Below, one piece after another: positions 16,693-25,527 of a DNA stretch of 38,863 bases. The DNA comes from Pseudomonas sp. GM49 (GTDB lineage Bacteria > Pseudomonadota > Gammaproteobacteria > Pseudomonadales > Pseudomonadaceae). Both the position numbers and the translations under genes were made by a program. The notes below the pieces were generated by a model. It did not search any database, was not told where the DNA came from, and was given only the letters and a program-made list of their open reading frames with translations. Numbering within the stretch: the stretch's first letter is position 1; the number at the start of each line of letters is the position of its first letter. The stretch lies in assembly GCF_000282355.1 (NCBI RefSeq), contig NZ_AKJL01000080.1, positions 1 to 38,863 on the forward strand, written 5' to 3'.

Positions 16693-17874
16693 ATGAGACC
16701 ACTGGCTGATATCACCGTCGTCACCCTTGAGCACGCGATTGCCGCGCCTTTTGCTACGCGCCAACTCGCTGACCTAGGCGCTCGTGTGATCAAGGTGGAG
16801 CGTCCTAAAACCGGCGATTTTGCTCGTGCTTACGATGGACGAGTTCGCGGTATGTCTTCCCATTTCATGTGGGTGAACCGCTCAAAGGAAAGCTTGACCC
16901 TGGATCTCAAAAACGAACGAGCAAATCAGCTCCTTCGCAAGTTGATCCTTGAGGAGGCCGATGTCGTGGTGCAGAACCTTGCTCCAGGTGCAGCTGCACG
17001 TCTCGGCATCTCTTATGAGGAGCTTTCCAAAGAGCGCCCAGATCTCATAGTTTGTGACATCTCCGGTTATGGAGACAGTGGCCCTTACCGTGACAAGAAA
17101 GCGTACGATCTCCTGATTCAAAGTGAGGCCGGTTTTGTCTCGGTGACGGGCACAAAAGATGAGCCAGTCAAAGCAGGGTCTTCAATCGCTGATATTGCAG
17201 CCGGGATGTACGCCTATACCAATATCTTGGCAGCGCTTCTCGAACGAGAAAAAACCGGGAAAGGGCAACGTCTCGAGATTTCCATGCTGGAGAGCTTGGT
17301 TGAGTGGATGGGGTTCCCTCTCTATTACTCATTTGAGGGCGCATCGCAGCCTCCACGAGCTGGGGCAGGGCACGCTACCATCTTCCCATACGGCCCCTTC
17401 GTGGCAGGAGATGGAAAGACCGTAATGCTCGGCCTGCAGAACGAGAGAGAGTGGGCTTCTTTTTGCGAGCACGTACTTCAATCCCCAGAGTTGGCTAATT
17501 CCGAGCTTTATCACTCCAATTCCAAGCGCCATGAAAACCGCGAGCAACTCACCCAAATTATTACTGGAGTCTTTGCTGGGATGACGCGTGATGAGGTGAT
17601 AGCGCGTTTGGAGAAAGCGCAGATCGCTAATGCTCAAGTCAACAACATGGCGGAGGTGTGGGATCACCCTCAGTTGAAAGCTCGTAATCGCTGGCGGAAC
17701 GTGCAGAGCCCGATTGGCGAGTTTCCAGCTCTTCTTCCACCTGGTGGTTGGGCTGTGTCCGAGCCGCGTATGGATGCAGTGCCCGCAGTCGGAGAACACT
17801 CAAAATCGATTCTCGAATGGCTTGGTTGCTCCGCAACTGAGATTGAATCGTTGGCCAGCGAAGGAGCTATCTGA
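16693..17874 (+). CDS. CaiB/BaiF-family (class III) CoA-transferase
   Basis: A 393-residue family III CoA-transferase. The N-terminus DITVVTLEHAIAAPFATRQL and LGARVIKVERPKTGDFAR are typical, and SSIADIAAGMYAY carries the catalytic Asp at residue 167. GGAGAG precedes the ATG. The stop overlaps the start of a CitE-like lyase by one base, an arrangement seen for citramalate/itaconate or malate activation: the transferase makes the CoA ester from succinyl- or acetyl-CoA and the lyase splits it. It is clearly different from the other CaiB gene of this window (4491), so the two serve different acids. Its promoter shares an operator with the P450 operon. Confidence 0.9.
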   Translation: MRPLADITVVTLEHAIAAPFATRQLADLGARVIKVERPKTGDFARAYDGRVRGMSSHFMWVNRSKESLTLDLKNERANQLLRKLILEEADVVVQNLAPGAAARLGISYEELSKERPDLIVCDISGYGDSGPYRDKKAYDLLIQSEAGFVSVTGTKDEPVKAGSSIADIAAGMYAYTNILAALLEREKTGKGQRLEISMLESLVEWMGFPLYYSFEGASQPPRAGAGHATIFPYGPFVAGDGKTVMLGLQNEREWASFCEHVLQSPELANSELYHSNSKRHENREQLTQIITGVFAGMTRDEVIARLEKAQIANAQVNNMAEVWDHPQLKARNRWRNVQSPIGEFPALLPPGGWAVSEPRMDAVPAVGEHSKSILEWLGCSATEIESLASEGAI

Positions 17875-18728
17875 TGTCTCGTTCCTACTCTTGGCGGTCG
17901 ATGCTTTTTGTGCCGGCGAACAATCCGAAGCTGATCCAGTCTGCGATCAAGCGGGGAGCAGATGCGATCATTTTGGATCTGGAGGACTCTGTAATTCCCA
18001 GCTCGAAAGCGTCTGCGCGCGAGTCGCTACAAGAGTCAGTCGATTGCGTGGCAGCTGCTGGCATTGATGTCGTGATTCGAGTGAATTCTTCGCTAAAAGA
18101 CATGGTTAAAGACATCGCAGCGGCAGATCTGTCGCAGGTTACGGCAATCCTGGTGCCTAAGTGTGATGACAGCTTCCGAGTGAAAGCTGCGGCTGATCTG
18201 ATTCAAAACTACCGTAATGATTACGACCTTACACCGGTCATCATCGCTTTGATTGAGTCCCCAATTGGCATCCTCAATCTCAATGAGATTGCACAAGCGT
18301 CCCCGTTACTCAAGGGCTTACTTCTAGGGTCAGAAGACTATTGTGCGGCATTGGAAACTGCTCCTAGTGAGAGTGTTCTCACGCTCCCGGCTACTCAGGT
18401 TGCTATGGCCGCTGCTGCTCACAACCTACATGCACTGGGTTTGGTTGGATCATTGGCTGACTACTCCGACCTCGACCTTTTCGCCTCCAGAGTACGTGCT
18501 TCACGGGCAGTTGGGTTAAAGGGGGCGGCTCTAATCCACCCCAGTCAGGTCGCGCCAACGAATCTCGGTTTCTCTCCCTCCTCAGATGAGCTCGAACTGG
18601 CAGTGAGGATCGTCTCGGAGTTCGAACAGGCCAAACTTGAAGGTAAAGGTGCCATTGCGGTGGACGGCAAGATGATCGATGAACCGGTCTATCAAAGAGC
18701 GTTGCGTCTGGCTAACGCCAAGCGTTAA
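17874..18728 (+). CDS. CitE-like / HpcH-HpaI-family acyl-CoA lyase
   Basis: A 284-residue CitE-type TIM barrel. SWRSMLFVPANNPKLI is the N-terminal motif, IILDLEDSV (Glu37) and ALIESPIGI (Glu128) supply CoA-ester/metal residues, VIRVNS is the Arg loop, and GSEDYCAALE the further acidic site. Relatives are citrate lyase beta, malyl-CoA and citramalyl-CoA lyases and malyl-CoA thioesterases, all handling beta-hydroxyacyl-CoA with Mg. The ATG overlaps the CoA-transferase stop (TGATG), with AAGGAG upstream, so the pair is coupled. Most likely it cleaves citramalyl-CoA or a similar ester into acetyl-CoA plus a 2-oxo acid. The exact substrate is inferred from the pairing. Confidence 0.87.
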   Translation: MSRSYSWRSMLFVPANNPKLIQSAIKRGADAIILDLEDSVIPSSKASARESLQESVDCVAAAGIDVVIRVNSSLKDMVKDIAAADLSQVTAILVPKCDDSFRVKAAADLIQNYRNDYDLTPVIIALIESPIGILNLNEIAQASPLLKGLLLGSEDYCAALETAPSESVLTLPATQVAMAAAAHNLHALGLVGSLADYSDLDLFASRVRASRAVGLKGAALIHPSQVAPTNLGFSPSSDELELAVRIVSEFEQAKLEGKGAIAVDGKMIDEPVYQRALRLANAKR

Positions 18729-18741
18729 TCACTGAGGTCAT

Positions 18742-18765
18742 GGTGGCTGTGTTTGGCCAGCCACC
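18742..18765 (+). other. Hairpin after the lyase gene
   Basis: GGTGGCT, ten-base loop, AGCCACC, starting 14 bases after the lyase stop, with no T run. It may mark the operon end, be a processing site, or allow read-through into the AraC gene 73 bases downstream. Confidence 0.45.
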
Positions 18766-18800
18766 GCTCGTTGAATTCATGACGGTCGTAAGGGTGGTCT

Positions 18801-19811
18801 ATGAGCAGTTGGAGAAGTTGTTCGTTAACATCAGTTCATCACTCCAGCCGTCTTGTCGCAAAAGTCGAGCAGGCAGGCCTTGATCCTCGACTCGCGCTTC
18901 AGCGAAGCAGCTTGACGCTGGAGACGATCAATGAGCTTTCCACCAAGGTCAAAATTACCGACGAGTATCTGGTCTATCGAAACGTTGTTGCGTTGTTGCC
19001 AGGCAGAAACATCAGTATCGAAATAGGCCTTGCAGCAAGGGTGTCGGTGTACGGCTTGCTGGGGTATGCGTTTCTCACCGCTCCCACGTTAAGAGCCGCA
19101 TTGGCAGCAGCCGCTGAATTCCCGGCTCTGATAGCGAACGGATTCAATATTTCGCTAGAGGAGTCGGATGGTATTGCCAGATTGAATTTCAGTGATTACA
19201 CCGGCGCCGTCGACCTTAAGTCGGAGTATGCGGAGTTGGCGATAGCGTCCTTCAAGCGTACCTGCAGCGATATTTTGGGCGAGGAGCTGCAGCTCTTGAG
19301 TGTCGGGTTCGAAGGTAAGCGAAGCGACGAACACGGTGAACGATGTGCTCAACAGCTCACCTGCACCGTGCTCAACGAGCAACCAAAGAATTATCTCCGT
19401 TTTTCCGCGCAGTATTTAGACAAGGCTCTCCCGCTGGCCGATCCTGTTTCCCATCTGGAAATCTTGGAAATATGCAGAAGGCAGAACCGGGAATTTGCTG
19501 CTGAGCGAGAGTGGCTATTCCAAGTGAAAGCCATCATCGCTGAGACGTTGCACGCACCATTGCCATTAGAAGAAATTGCCTCACGCATGCATTGTTCGTC
19601 ACGCACATTGCGGCGCCAATTGGGTGTGTTCAAAACGAGTTATCGGCAGTTGCTGGATGACGTTCGATTTGAGAAGGCTAAAACCATGTTGAAGGAAGAG
19701 AAGCTCCAAACGGATCAGATCGCCGAAAAATTAGGTTTCTGTGACGGGGCTGGATTCCGACGTGCCTTCCAGAGATGGAGCGGCCAGGCACCAGGTGCAT
19801 ACAAAGCATGA
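18801..19811 (+). CDS. AraC-family regulator with arabinose-binding-like N-domain
   Basis: A 336-residue regulator of the OruR/ArgR-like AraC subgroup. Residues about 20-200 match the arabinose-binding-type N-domain (GLLGYAFLTAPTLRAALAAA). The C-terminal double helix-turn-helix includes LPLEEIASRMHCSSRTLRRQL and LQTDQIAEKLGFCDGAGFRRAFQRWSGQAPGAYKA. AAGGGTGG lies before the ATG. It lies directly downstream of the CoA-transferase/lyase pair and upstream of a TetR gene. Members of this subgroup often activate amino-acid or opine/guanidino-compound operons. It is a candidate activator of the nearby operons, but no AraC site was recognised. Confidence 0.88.
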   Translation: MSSWRSCSLTSVHHSSRLVAKVEQAGLDPRLALQRSSLTLETINELSTKVKITDEYLVYRNVVALLPGRNISIEIGLAARVSVYGLLGYAFLTAPTLRAALAAAAEFPALIANGFNISLEESDGIARLNFSDYTGAVDLKSEYAELAIASFKRTCSDILGEELQLLSVGFEGKRSDEHGERCAQQLTCTVLNEQPKNYLRFSAQYLDKALPLADPVSHLEILEICRRQNREFAAEREWLFQVKAIIAETLHAPLPLEEIASRMHCSSRTLRRQLGVFKTSYRQLLDDVRFEKAKTMLKEEKLQTDQIAEKLGFCDGAGFRRAFQRWSGQAPGAYKA

Positions 19812-20038
19812 CGGTGGCGCTTGAGCGGGGGAAGGACTGCTTCCTGAGCAGGGTGAAAGCCTATGAAGAGCATTGGACGAACGAAAAACTGCCAGTCGTT
19901 TTTAACGGCGTATTGGCTTCTAACCAGCGGGGGATCATGCAATGCGTTGGTAGTCAGGATCGATTGATTTTTCCAACGTCGACTGCCATTCTCCCCGCAT
20001 TTATGCCTTCTAAGGAAGCTGCAGGAACTCATGCCTAA
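19808..20038 (+). CDS. Possible 76-residue ORF between AraC and TetR genes
   Basis: The ATG overlaps the AraC stop (ATGA) and the frame ends eight bases inside the TetR gene, so its position would suit an operon. The sequence has no recognisable domain or membrane segment, and no clear ribosome site precedes it. It may equally be an accidental open frame in a 219-base spacer. Confidence 0.2.
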   Translation: MTVALERGKDCFLSRVKAYEEHWTNEKLPVVFNGVLASNQRGIMQCVGSQDRLIFPTSTAILPAFMPSKEAAGTHA

Positions 20039-20618
20039 GATAGTCGATCACGAACTACGGAAAGCAGAAATCACCAAGGCGGTGCTCAAATCCATTGGCA
20101 AGAATGGACTTGCCAATACCACTATTCGTGGGATTGTTCGTGAGGGTGGCTTTAGCAGCGGTACCTTGGCGCACTACTTTTCTAATAAAGATGATCTCAT
20201 CGACTTTGCTTTTCAAGCTGTCGCGGAGGATACATACGCTAGAATTGAGAAGCGTGCTGCACTGTGTACCTGTGCAGTGGATAAGGTTCGTGTTGTTATC
20301 GAAGAATTGGTACCTAGCCCAGAAGGTGAAATCGACTCAATAATTTCATTATCGTTTTGGTCGGCGGTTCCGTACGACGCAAAGCTGAAAAGTAAGTTTC
20401 ATGAGGTTTATGAAGCTACGCGTAGACAGATTCGCGAATACATAAGCGAAGGTGTGGCGAATAAGGAGATTAAGCTTCAAGGTGAACTTGAAGATGAAGT
20501 TGATTTTATTGTCGCAATATCTGATGGGTTGCTGGTTTCATTTCTGTTAGATCCAGCCCGCTTTCCAGACGAGAAGCATGCTCGTCTCATTACCGCTGCC
20601 GTTTCTAGACTTAAATAA
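20031..20618 (+). CDS. TetR/AcrR-family regulator (BetI-like)
   Basis: A 195-residue TetR-type regulator. The N-terminal helix-turn-helix reads IRGIVREGGFSSGTLAHYFSNKDDLIDFAF (about residues 33-62), and the rest is the alpha-helical ligand domain with SFWSAVPYDAKLKSKFHEVYEATRRQIREYI, as in BetI-like members. AGGAACTC precedes the ATG. It lies between the two operons that share the AACACAAC-w-GTCGTGyT operator, which makes it the best candidate for their common repressor. I found no copy of the operator upstream of its own gene. Ligand unknown; a pathway intermediate or its CoA ester is plausible. Confidence 0.88.
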   Translation: MPKIVDHELRKAEITKAVLKSIGKNGLANTTIRGIVREGGFSSGTLAHYFSNKDDLIDFAFQAVAEDTYARIEKRAALCTCAVDKVRVVIEELVPSPEGEIDSIISLSFWSAVPYDAKLKSKFHEVYEATRRQIREYISEGVANKEIKLQGELEDEVDFIVAISDGLLVSFLLDPARFPDEKHARLITAAVSRLK

Positions 20619-20708
20619 TCAGCTTAAAGAGTCTGCTGTAATTAATTGGCTGGTTGATATGTTTAATTCTTCATGGCGTTAAACGCTAATTTAAATCTGT
20701 ATGTGAAG

Positions 20709-20744
20709 ATGGCGTCCACCCTCGGTGAGCGCCATTTTTTTTCT
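20709..20744 (+). terminator. rho-independent terminator after TetR gene
   Basis: ATGGCGTCCACC, loop CTC, GGTGAGCGCCAT (one mismatch and one G-T pair), then eight T. It lies about 90 bases past the TetR stop. Confidence 0.8.
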
Positions 20745-20830
20745 TGCGGGATGGTAGGATTTGTCACTCAATTCAGCTTCCACACGAGTTCTGAGTACCT
20801 TCGGATGCAGCATTTACGAGGAGTTCAGCT

Positions 20831-21568
20831 ATGCAGCTCGTCCAGATCGACATGAAGCTAAACCTTGAGCGGATGCGCGCCGCAATCACTGAATGGTTGA
20901 TCAAGGAGGAAATGCTTGGTGACGCATTCTTCATCGACATCGATGAGTGGAGAGCGAGAGGTGAGACCTACGGAACTGACTCTTTGCTGGTGTTGGTTTT
21001 TGACGGTAGTACGTTGCACACGATGTTGAACTTAGGATGTGACACCGAGGAATTTGATGATCTGGTCGAGTCATTTGGATTTTGGTATGAACTGGGACAC
21101 TCGTGGATGGGCTTCTACCCGATAGAGGACTATGACTATTCAAGACTCACGGGCAGCTACTCAACCAAGCTACGAGACCCGCGTTGGGCGAAAAAAGCAG
21201 CATTGGTCAAAGAAAGAGCTAAAGAAAGCTGCCAGGACTGTGGTGTTAAACAGCCACTTGATGCCCATCATTGCTATTACACCACCATGCGCCAGGCCTA
21301 TGAGCCATGGGAGTACCCACTCAGCGCGCTACGTGCATTGTGCCGGCCATGCCATGTACGTCGTGAGCAGACGGAGATCAGGCTACGGGCATTCGCTGCG
21401 TCCCTCACAAGTGACCAGCTGGATGCGCTACGGCCGGCTCTTAGCCATGCCACCTACTGGTACGAAACCGCCGCAGTTTTTTCCTTTTTATCAGCACTGG
21501 GCCCCGAAGAGCGGCACCTTCAGGCTGCGATGCAGATACTCAGGGATGCGAGAAATGAGCATGACTGA
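20831..21568 (+). CDS. HNH-type zinc-binding protein of unknown function
   Basis: A 245-residue protein. The central part has the HNH-like zinc site: LRDPRWAKKAALVKERA, Cys134/Cys137 (CQDCG), His146-His147 (DAHHCYY), EPWEYPLSALRALC with Cys171, and Cys174-His175. This is the HNH module often seen as C-x2-C, HH, PWEYP, LC-x2-CH in small bacterial and phage proteins. The N-terminal 110 residues are acidic and have no match I recognise; the C-terminus is helical. GAGGAG lies before the ATG. It stands alone between two terminators. It may be a nuclease or just a nucleic-acid-binding protein. Confidence 0.65.
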   Translation: MQLVQIDMKLNLERMRAAITEWLIKEEMLGDAFFIDIDEWRARGETYGTDSLLVLVFDGSTLHTMLNLGCDTEEFDDLVESFGFWYELGHSWMGFYPIEDYDYSRLTGSYSTKLRDPRWAKKAALVKERAKESCQDCGVKQPLDAHHCYYTTMRQAYEPWEYPLSALRALCRPCHVRREQTEIRLRAFAASLTSDQLDALRPALSHATYWYETAAVFSFLSALGPEERHLQAAMQILRDARNEHD

Positions 21569-21630
21569 TGTCTCCACTGGAGGTAATCAATGCACAATTT
21601 CTGCAGGCTGAAAGAGTTGCGTCCTCCCGT

Positions 21631-21658
21631 AAAAAAAGCCCCGGTATTCACCAGGGCT
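21631..21658 (-). terminator. rho-independent terminator of MFS gene
   Basis: On the minus strand AGCCC-x-GG, loop, CC-x-GGGCT, then seven T, immediately after the MFS stop at 21668. Confidence 0.75.
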
Positions 21659-21667
21659 CAGTTCATT

Positions 21668-22837
21668 TCAGTGGCTAGCTTGGGGTCGAGTTTTGGAACG
21701 GTATGCCATGAAGATGAACAGCGCCGGGACAATACACAGCAACTGCATCACCACTCCGAAGTCACCTAAAGGCCGGAATCCAGCGTCGAGATTCAGTGTC
21801 ACAGCAGCCAGCACCGGCCCAATCACCATACCCAAAGAGTCTGCGCCACCGACCGCTGCGGTTGAGCGACCACTGCTATCGAAATCGGCGGAATACATGC
21901 GTGCATAAGCAATCAGGAAGACGTACAGGAAGGTCATGGTGATACCAATCGTCCAGTAAACGGAAGCGTTCGGCACTACGTACAGGTAGGAGGTAACAGC
22001 CATCAGAAGGCACGCCACCAGAAGAGGTAATACAGATTTGACTCGGTTGAACACCAGGTTGGCAGCAACCGGTACCAAGATTGAGCAGAGCATGCTTACA
22101 GAGCCAACCACACCCACCTGAGCCAGATCTAGGCCTGCACTCTCACCTACTTGCTCAAAGTACAGCCAGCAGGTGTTTGCACCGATACTGGTGAGTAAGC
22201 AGAGAACAAACAGAGAAACACTGCGGATGTTAAAGGCGTTTCCAATGGAGGAGTTTTCGATCAGACGGTCGATTTTTTTGTTCGGCAGTGCGAACGCGAG
22301 AGGCAGGCATATCACTGCTCCTACGAGCATGAACCAGAACATCGCTTTCGGGCCAATCGTCGCTTGCAGCGAGGGAACAGCTAGGAAAGCAGCTAACGTC
22401 AGCGCTGCCGTCAGTCCGCTTGCGTACGAAAGAAGACGAGTGCCGCCGTTCATTTGCGCGAGACTTGCCAGGCCAATAGCAATGCATAGACCTTCACCAA
22501 TGCCAGTTATGCCACGATAGAAGACCACGTTATAAAATTCAGTAGTCTGAATGGTGAGCGCCTGACCTACGATAGCAAGTACAACACCTATTACTATCGT
22601 TGTTCTTGGTCGAAGATGGCTGAGCACTAGAGATACGAAGAGCGATGCGATGGAAATGCAGATAATTTCTGCAGTTGTCGCTGCCGTAGCAGTTGCGGCA
22701 CTTACAGTAAATCCATCAATAATTCCGCTGAACGACATCGGGATTCCGAGCATGGCAATATATGCGTAGCATGGAAGTAAAAGTGCGGCAAACTGTTGTA
22801 GCTTGGTTGCCTGATAGTGTTGGTTTTCAGTACTCAT
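21668..22837 (-). CDS. MFS transporter
   Basis: A 389-residue protein with about twelve spans (LLLPCYAYIAMLGIPMSFSGI, LFVSLVLSHLRPRTTIVIGVVLAIVG, FYRGITGIGEGLCIAIGLASLAQM and so on). The FYRGITGIGEG segment is the motif C-like part of span 5. The short loop with KKIDRLIEN between spans 6 and 7 fits a small MFS of the 12-TM type. AGAGGA lies before the ATG. It lies 430 bases downstream of the nine-gene operon on the same strand but has its own -10 (TATAAT) and terminator. It is the only carrier near that operon, so it may import the substrate or export a product. Direction and cargo are not visible. Confidence 0.82.
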   Translation of the reverse strand: MSTENQHYQATKLQQFAALLLPCYAYIAMLGIPMSFSGIIDGFTVSAATATAATTAEIICISIASLFVSLVLSHLRPRTTIVIGVVLAIVGQALTIQTTEFYNVVFYRGITGIGEGLCIAIGLASLAQMNGGTRLLSYASGLTAALTLAAFLAVPSLQATIGPKAMFWFMLVGAVICLPLAFALPNKKIDRLIENSSIGNAFNIRSVSLFVLCLLTSIGANTCWLYFEQVGESAGLDLAQVGVVGSVSMLCSILVPVAANLVFNRVKSVLPLLVACLLMAVTSYLYVVPNASVYWTIGITMTFLYVFLIAYARMYSADFDSSGRSTAAVGGADSLGMVIGPVLAAVTLNLDAGFRPLGDFGVVMQLLCIVPALFIFMAYRSKTRPQASH

Positions 22838-22857
22838 AACACATCCTCTGATTTTTT

Positions 22858-22891
22858 ATTATATGTCAAAAACTAATGACACATTTGACAG
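22858..22891 (-). promoter_or_regulatory. MFS promoter with TGTCA/TGACA repeats
   Basis: On the minus strand a perfect TATAAT (22863-22858) is directly preceded by TTTGACA and, further up, by two TGTCA copies; together they form an inverted TGTCA...TGACA arrangement that looks like an operator. A proper -35 at 17-bp spacing is poor, so activation or a regulator at these repeats is likely. Confidence 0.5.
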
Positions 22892-23202
22892 GATGTCCGC
22901 GCACACTGGCGGCACTAATTTTATCGCATAAGCATCGTGCTATTTATTATTATTCCGTAATGCTCCAGCAACAAATTTTGCGTAGATCTGAAGTCTGATT
23001 GGTATTTTGCGCCTCCTGCCACAAGTGGGATATGGCAAGGTTGGCCAAAATAAAGCCTTACTGGCCAACCAGATGGCCTGCGTAAAACAGTATAAACCAC
23101 ACAAAATGTGTCTCTGGATTTCATTATAAAACGCCGTCCGCATATAACTGTTTTCTTATATGGATTACGGCGTTAGACGTTGGTATCTACGCCTAGACAG
23201 AG
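22892..23202. other. Intergenic region with long hairpin, no clear gene
   Basis: About 310 bases between the MFS promoter and the operon terminator. At 23130-23174 an imperfect inverted repeat pairs AACGCCGT and CATATAA with TTATATG and ACGGCGTT, with small internal loops. Two short minus-strand frames overlap here but neither has a ribosome site or a family signature. It could be a decayed gene or a structured RNA; I see no proof of either. Confidence 0.4.
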
Positions 23203-23258
23203 AAAAAAGCCCCGAGTGTGCCGGGGCAAAACATAGCTGGTGCCTGGTGCCACCAGCT
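23203..23258 (-). terminator. Double hairpin ending the nine-gene operon
   Basis: The first hairpin after the last stop is AGCTGGTG...CACCAGCT (23235-23258). The second is GCCCCGGC...CTCGGGGC followed by six T (23203-23230), a standard rho-independent terminator on the minus strand. Confidence 0.85.
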
Positions 23259-23266
23259 AATTCGGG

Positions 23267-24649
23267 TTAACGACTCTCTTGGTCGCTGTACCATTTGGTC
23301 GTGTCATCCAGCGCCATCGAAAACCTATCAACGATTAATCCGATTTCTTTCTCTGTTGTAATGAGCGGAGGGCAGAATGCGATTGCATCTCCAATGTTCC
23401 TTGTGATCATTCCGTGGTGCTGCGTTCGCGCGGCGAGATTGCGACCTAGATGCCCAACAGCTGCGAAGGGAGCCTTAGTCTGCTTATCAGTCACTAACTC
23501 AACCGCCGCAATCAGGCCGGTGCCGCGAATCTCACCTACGAGTGGATGGCTCGTGAATTGGCTAAGGCTCGCATGCAGCATCTGGCCAAGGTCACGAGCT
23601 CTGGCAACGAGATTGTCTTCCTGGATGATTTTCAGGTTTTCTAGGGCAACGGCGGTTGCGACTGGATGACCAGAGCCGGTAAAACCGTGCCCCAAATTGC
23701 CATAGATATGGCTTTGGTCAGCGATGCCTTGGTAGATTCGTTCGTTGATCAGCACTGCAGCGATAGGCTGATAGGAAGACGAAAGCTGCTTTGAAAGGAT
23801 CATCGCATCTGGCTGAATATCGAAGGTCTCGCAGCCGAACATCGCACCGGTTCGACCGAAGCCACAAATCACTTCGTCGGCTACCAAGAGGACGTCGTAT
23901 TTTTTGCAAACAGCCTGGATTTTTTGCCAGTAGGTGCGTGGTGGAACAATCACTCCACCGGCACCCATCAATGGCTCGCCAAAAAATGCGGCGACTGTCT
24001 CAGGCCCTTCGCGAAGGATCAAACTTTCCAGCTCTGCGGCAAGCCGATCCGAAAATTGCTCTTCGGTTTCACCTAGTCGGCTATTGCGATAATGATGGGG
24101 GCACGTCAGGTGGTAAATGTTTGGTAGCGGCAGGTCAAAGCCTTTGTGGTTACCTGGCAACCCCGTAAGGCTTGCGCTCATGACGGTTACACCGTGATAT
24201 GCGTTCAAGCGGCTTATGAGTTTTTTCTTGGCCGATTTACCAATGGCATTGTTTCGGTACCAGATCAGCTTAACGATGGTGTCGTTGGCTTCTGATCCCG
24301 AATTCGTGAAAAACACCTTGCTCATAGGAACAGGGGCCAGACGAATCAATTCGTCCGCCAGCAACACACTGGAAGCATGCGTCTTATGATTGAACGTGTG
24401 ATAGAAGGGCAGAGTCCGCAGTTGCTTCTCTGCTGCATTTATTAGGCGTTCATTGTTGAAGCCGAGGGCTGCACTCCACAGACCAGACATGGCCTCAATG
24501 TATTGCTTACCCTGGTCGTCATATACGTAGATTCCTTCGCCTCTGTCGATTACCAGAGGGCCGATTTCCTCGTGCATACGAGCGTCGGTGTAAGAATGCA
24601 GCTGACTATTCATATCCTTTTGAGCAAGTGTGCGAAGGTTGTTGTTCAT
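23267..24649 (-). CDS. Class III PLP-dependent aminotransferase (omega-/diamine type)
   Basis: A 460-residue fold-type I, class III aminotransferase. Features: SGLWSAALGF, FFTNSGSEANDT for PLP phosphate contacts, YHGVT, LLVADEVICGFGRTG with the PLP-ring Asp, and ILSKQLSSSY with the Schiff-base Lys. The family contains omega-amino acid:pyruvate and putrescine/polyamine:pyruvate (SpuC-like) transaminases. I chose ATG 24649 (MNNN) over GTG 24664. It is the last gene of the operon, 65 bases after the SDR gene. Beside a ureohydrolase and a PuuC/KauB-type dehydrogenase, deamination of a diamine such as putrescine to an aminoaldehyde is the likely job. Confidence 0.87.
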   Translation of the reverse strand: MNNNLRTLAQKDMNSQLHSYTDARMHEEIGPLVIDRGEGIYVYDDQGKQYIEAMSGLWSAALGFNNERLINAAEKQLRTLPFYHTFNHKTHASSVLLADELIRLAPVPMSKVFFTNSGSEANDTIVKLIWYRNNAIGKSAKKKLISRLNAYHGVTVMSASLTGLPGNHKGFDLPLPNIYHLTCPHHYRNSRLGETEEQFSDRLAAELESLILREGPETVAAFFGEPLMGAGGVIVPPRTYWQKIQAVCKKYDVLLVADEVICGFGRTGAMFGCETFDIQPDAMILSKQLSSSYQPIAAVLINERIYQGIADQSHIYGNLGHGFTGSGHPVATAVALENLKIIQEDNLVARARDLGQMLHASLSQFTSHPLVGEIRGTGLIAAVELVTDKQTKAPFAAVGHLGRNLAARTQHHGMITRNIGDAIAFCPPLITTEKEIGLIVDRFSMALDDTTKWYSDQESR

Positions 24650-24714
24650 TTTGGTACCGCTCACAGGCTTGAAAGGGCTGGATAATTCCAGCCCTAAGTT
24701 TTAGGCAGACTTGT

Positions 24715-25518
24715 TTAGTTGAACGGCAGAGGAGCAGCCGCCAGGTCGCCAAGATTCATTGAAACCTCAGCACCGCCATCAACGATCAGATCCGTACCGT
24801 TGACCCAAAAGCCCTTCGGATCGAGCATGAGCAAGACGGCGTTGGCAATTTCTTCGGGATAGGCATCACGACCACCGGCTTGTTGCTTTAGACCATCCAA
24901 AAGCTCCGTGCCCATGGTGCTGTAGAAGTCCTGCAGAATGGGGGTCTGCACCGCACCAGGGCTGATGGAGTTGACGCGAACACCCCTGTGTCGCTGAGAG
25001 CTTGAAATCAGCATGGTGTAGAGGATGACAATTTCCTTGGTGAAGTCGTAGGTAGTGATGGCGTTCATGTCCATTGCTTTGAACGCGCGCAGACTGTCCT
25101 CCCAGTCGCTTTCACTCAGAATCTCAACACACGCATCTTTGCGGTTTCGCCAACCTGCACCAGCTGTAGATGCGCAGTTAACTACTGAGGCACCGCTTTC
25201 AAGTCTTGGAAGCAAAGTATCTGTCAGACGGCGTAGGCCAAGATAATTGACCTTGAAGACCAACTCGCTTGGGAAAATTCCCGGGATGCCCGCGATGTTG
25301 GCCAAGCCATGAATTGGCTCAATGATCTGGGCTACTGCCTCATCAATGGAGCTTGGGTTCGACAGGTCGCAGAGGATGAACTCATCACAGGCGCCAGCGA
25401 CTTCTTTTACATCGATGCCCACCACAATTGCGCCTGCAGCCTTGAGCAGTTTGGCAGTCGCATTACCCACACCAGAGGACACGCCAGTTACGACATAACG
25501 CTTGTTAGCAAATGACAT
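24715..25518 (-). CDS. Short-chain dehydrogenase, coniferyl-alcohol-dehydrogenase-like
   Basis: A 267-residue SDR. TGVSSGVG (residues 11-18) binds NAD(P), NIAG near 74-77, Ser117, Tyr157 and Lys161 form the catalytic set, ISPGAVQTPI closes the substrate loop. The overall wording, including NYLGLRRLTDTLLPRLESGASVVN and a 40-residue insert before the YxxxK, resembles CalA-type coniferyl alcohol dehydrogenases and bacterial 3-alpha-hydroxysteroid dehydrogenases. It starts nine bases after the P450 stop, with GAGGAAAGACC before the ATG. The tight link suggests it oxidises the alcohol made by the P450; that is inference. Confidence 0.88.
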   Translation of the reverse strand: MSFANKRYVVTGVSSGVGNATAKLLKAAGAIVVGIDVKEVAGACDEFILCDLSNPSSIDEAVAQIIEPIHGLANIAGIPGIFPSELVFKVNYLGLRRLTDTLLPRLESGASVVNCASTAGAGWRNRKDACVEILSESDWEDSLRAFKAMDMNAITTYDFTKEIVILYTMLISSSQRHRGVRVNSISPGAVQTPILQDFYSTMGTELLDGLKQQAGGRDAYPEEIANAVLLMLDPKGFWVNGTDLIVDGGAEVSMNLGDLAAAPLPFN

Positions 25519-25527
25519 GGTCTTTCC

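Noticed and set aside
22921..23143. Two 67-residue minus-strand ORFs as a transposase remnant
   Set aside because: Neither frame has a family motif or ribosome site; the resemblance was too weak to claim.
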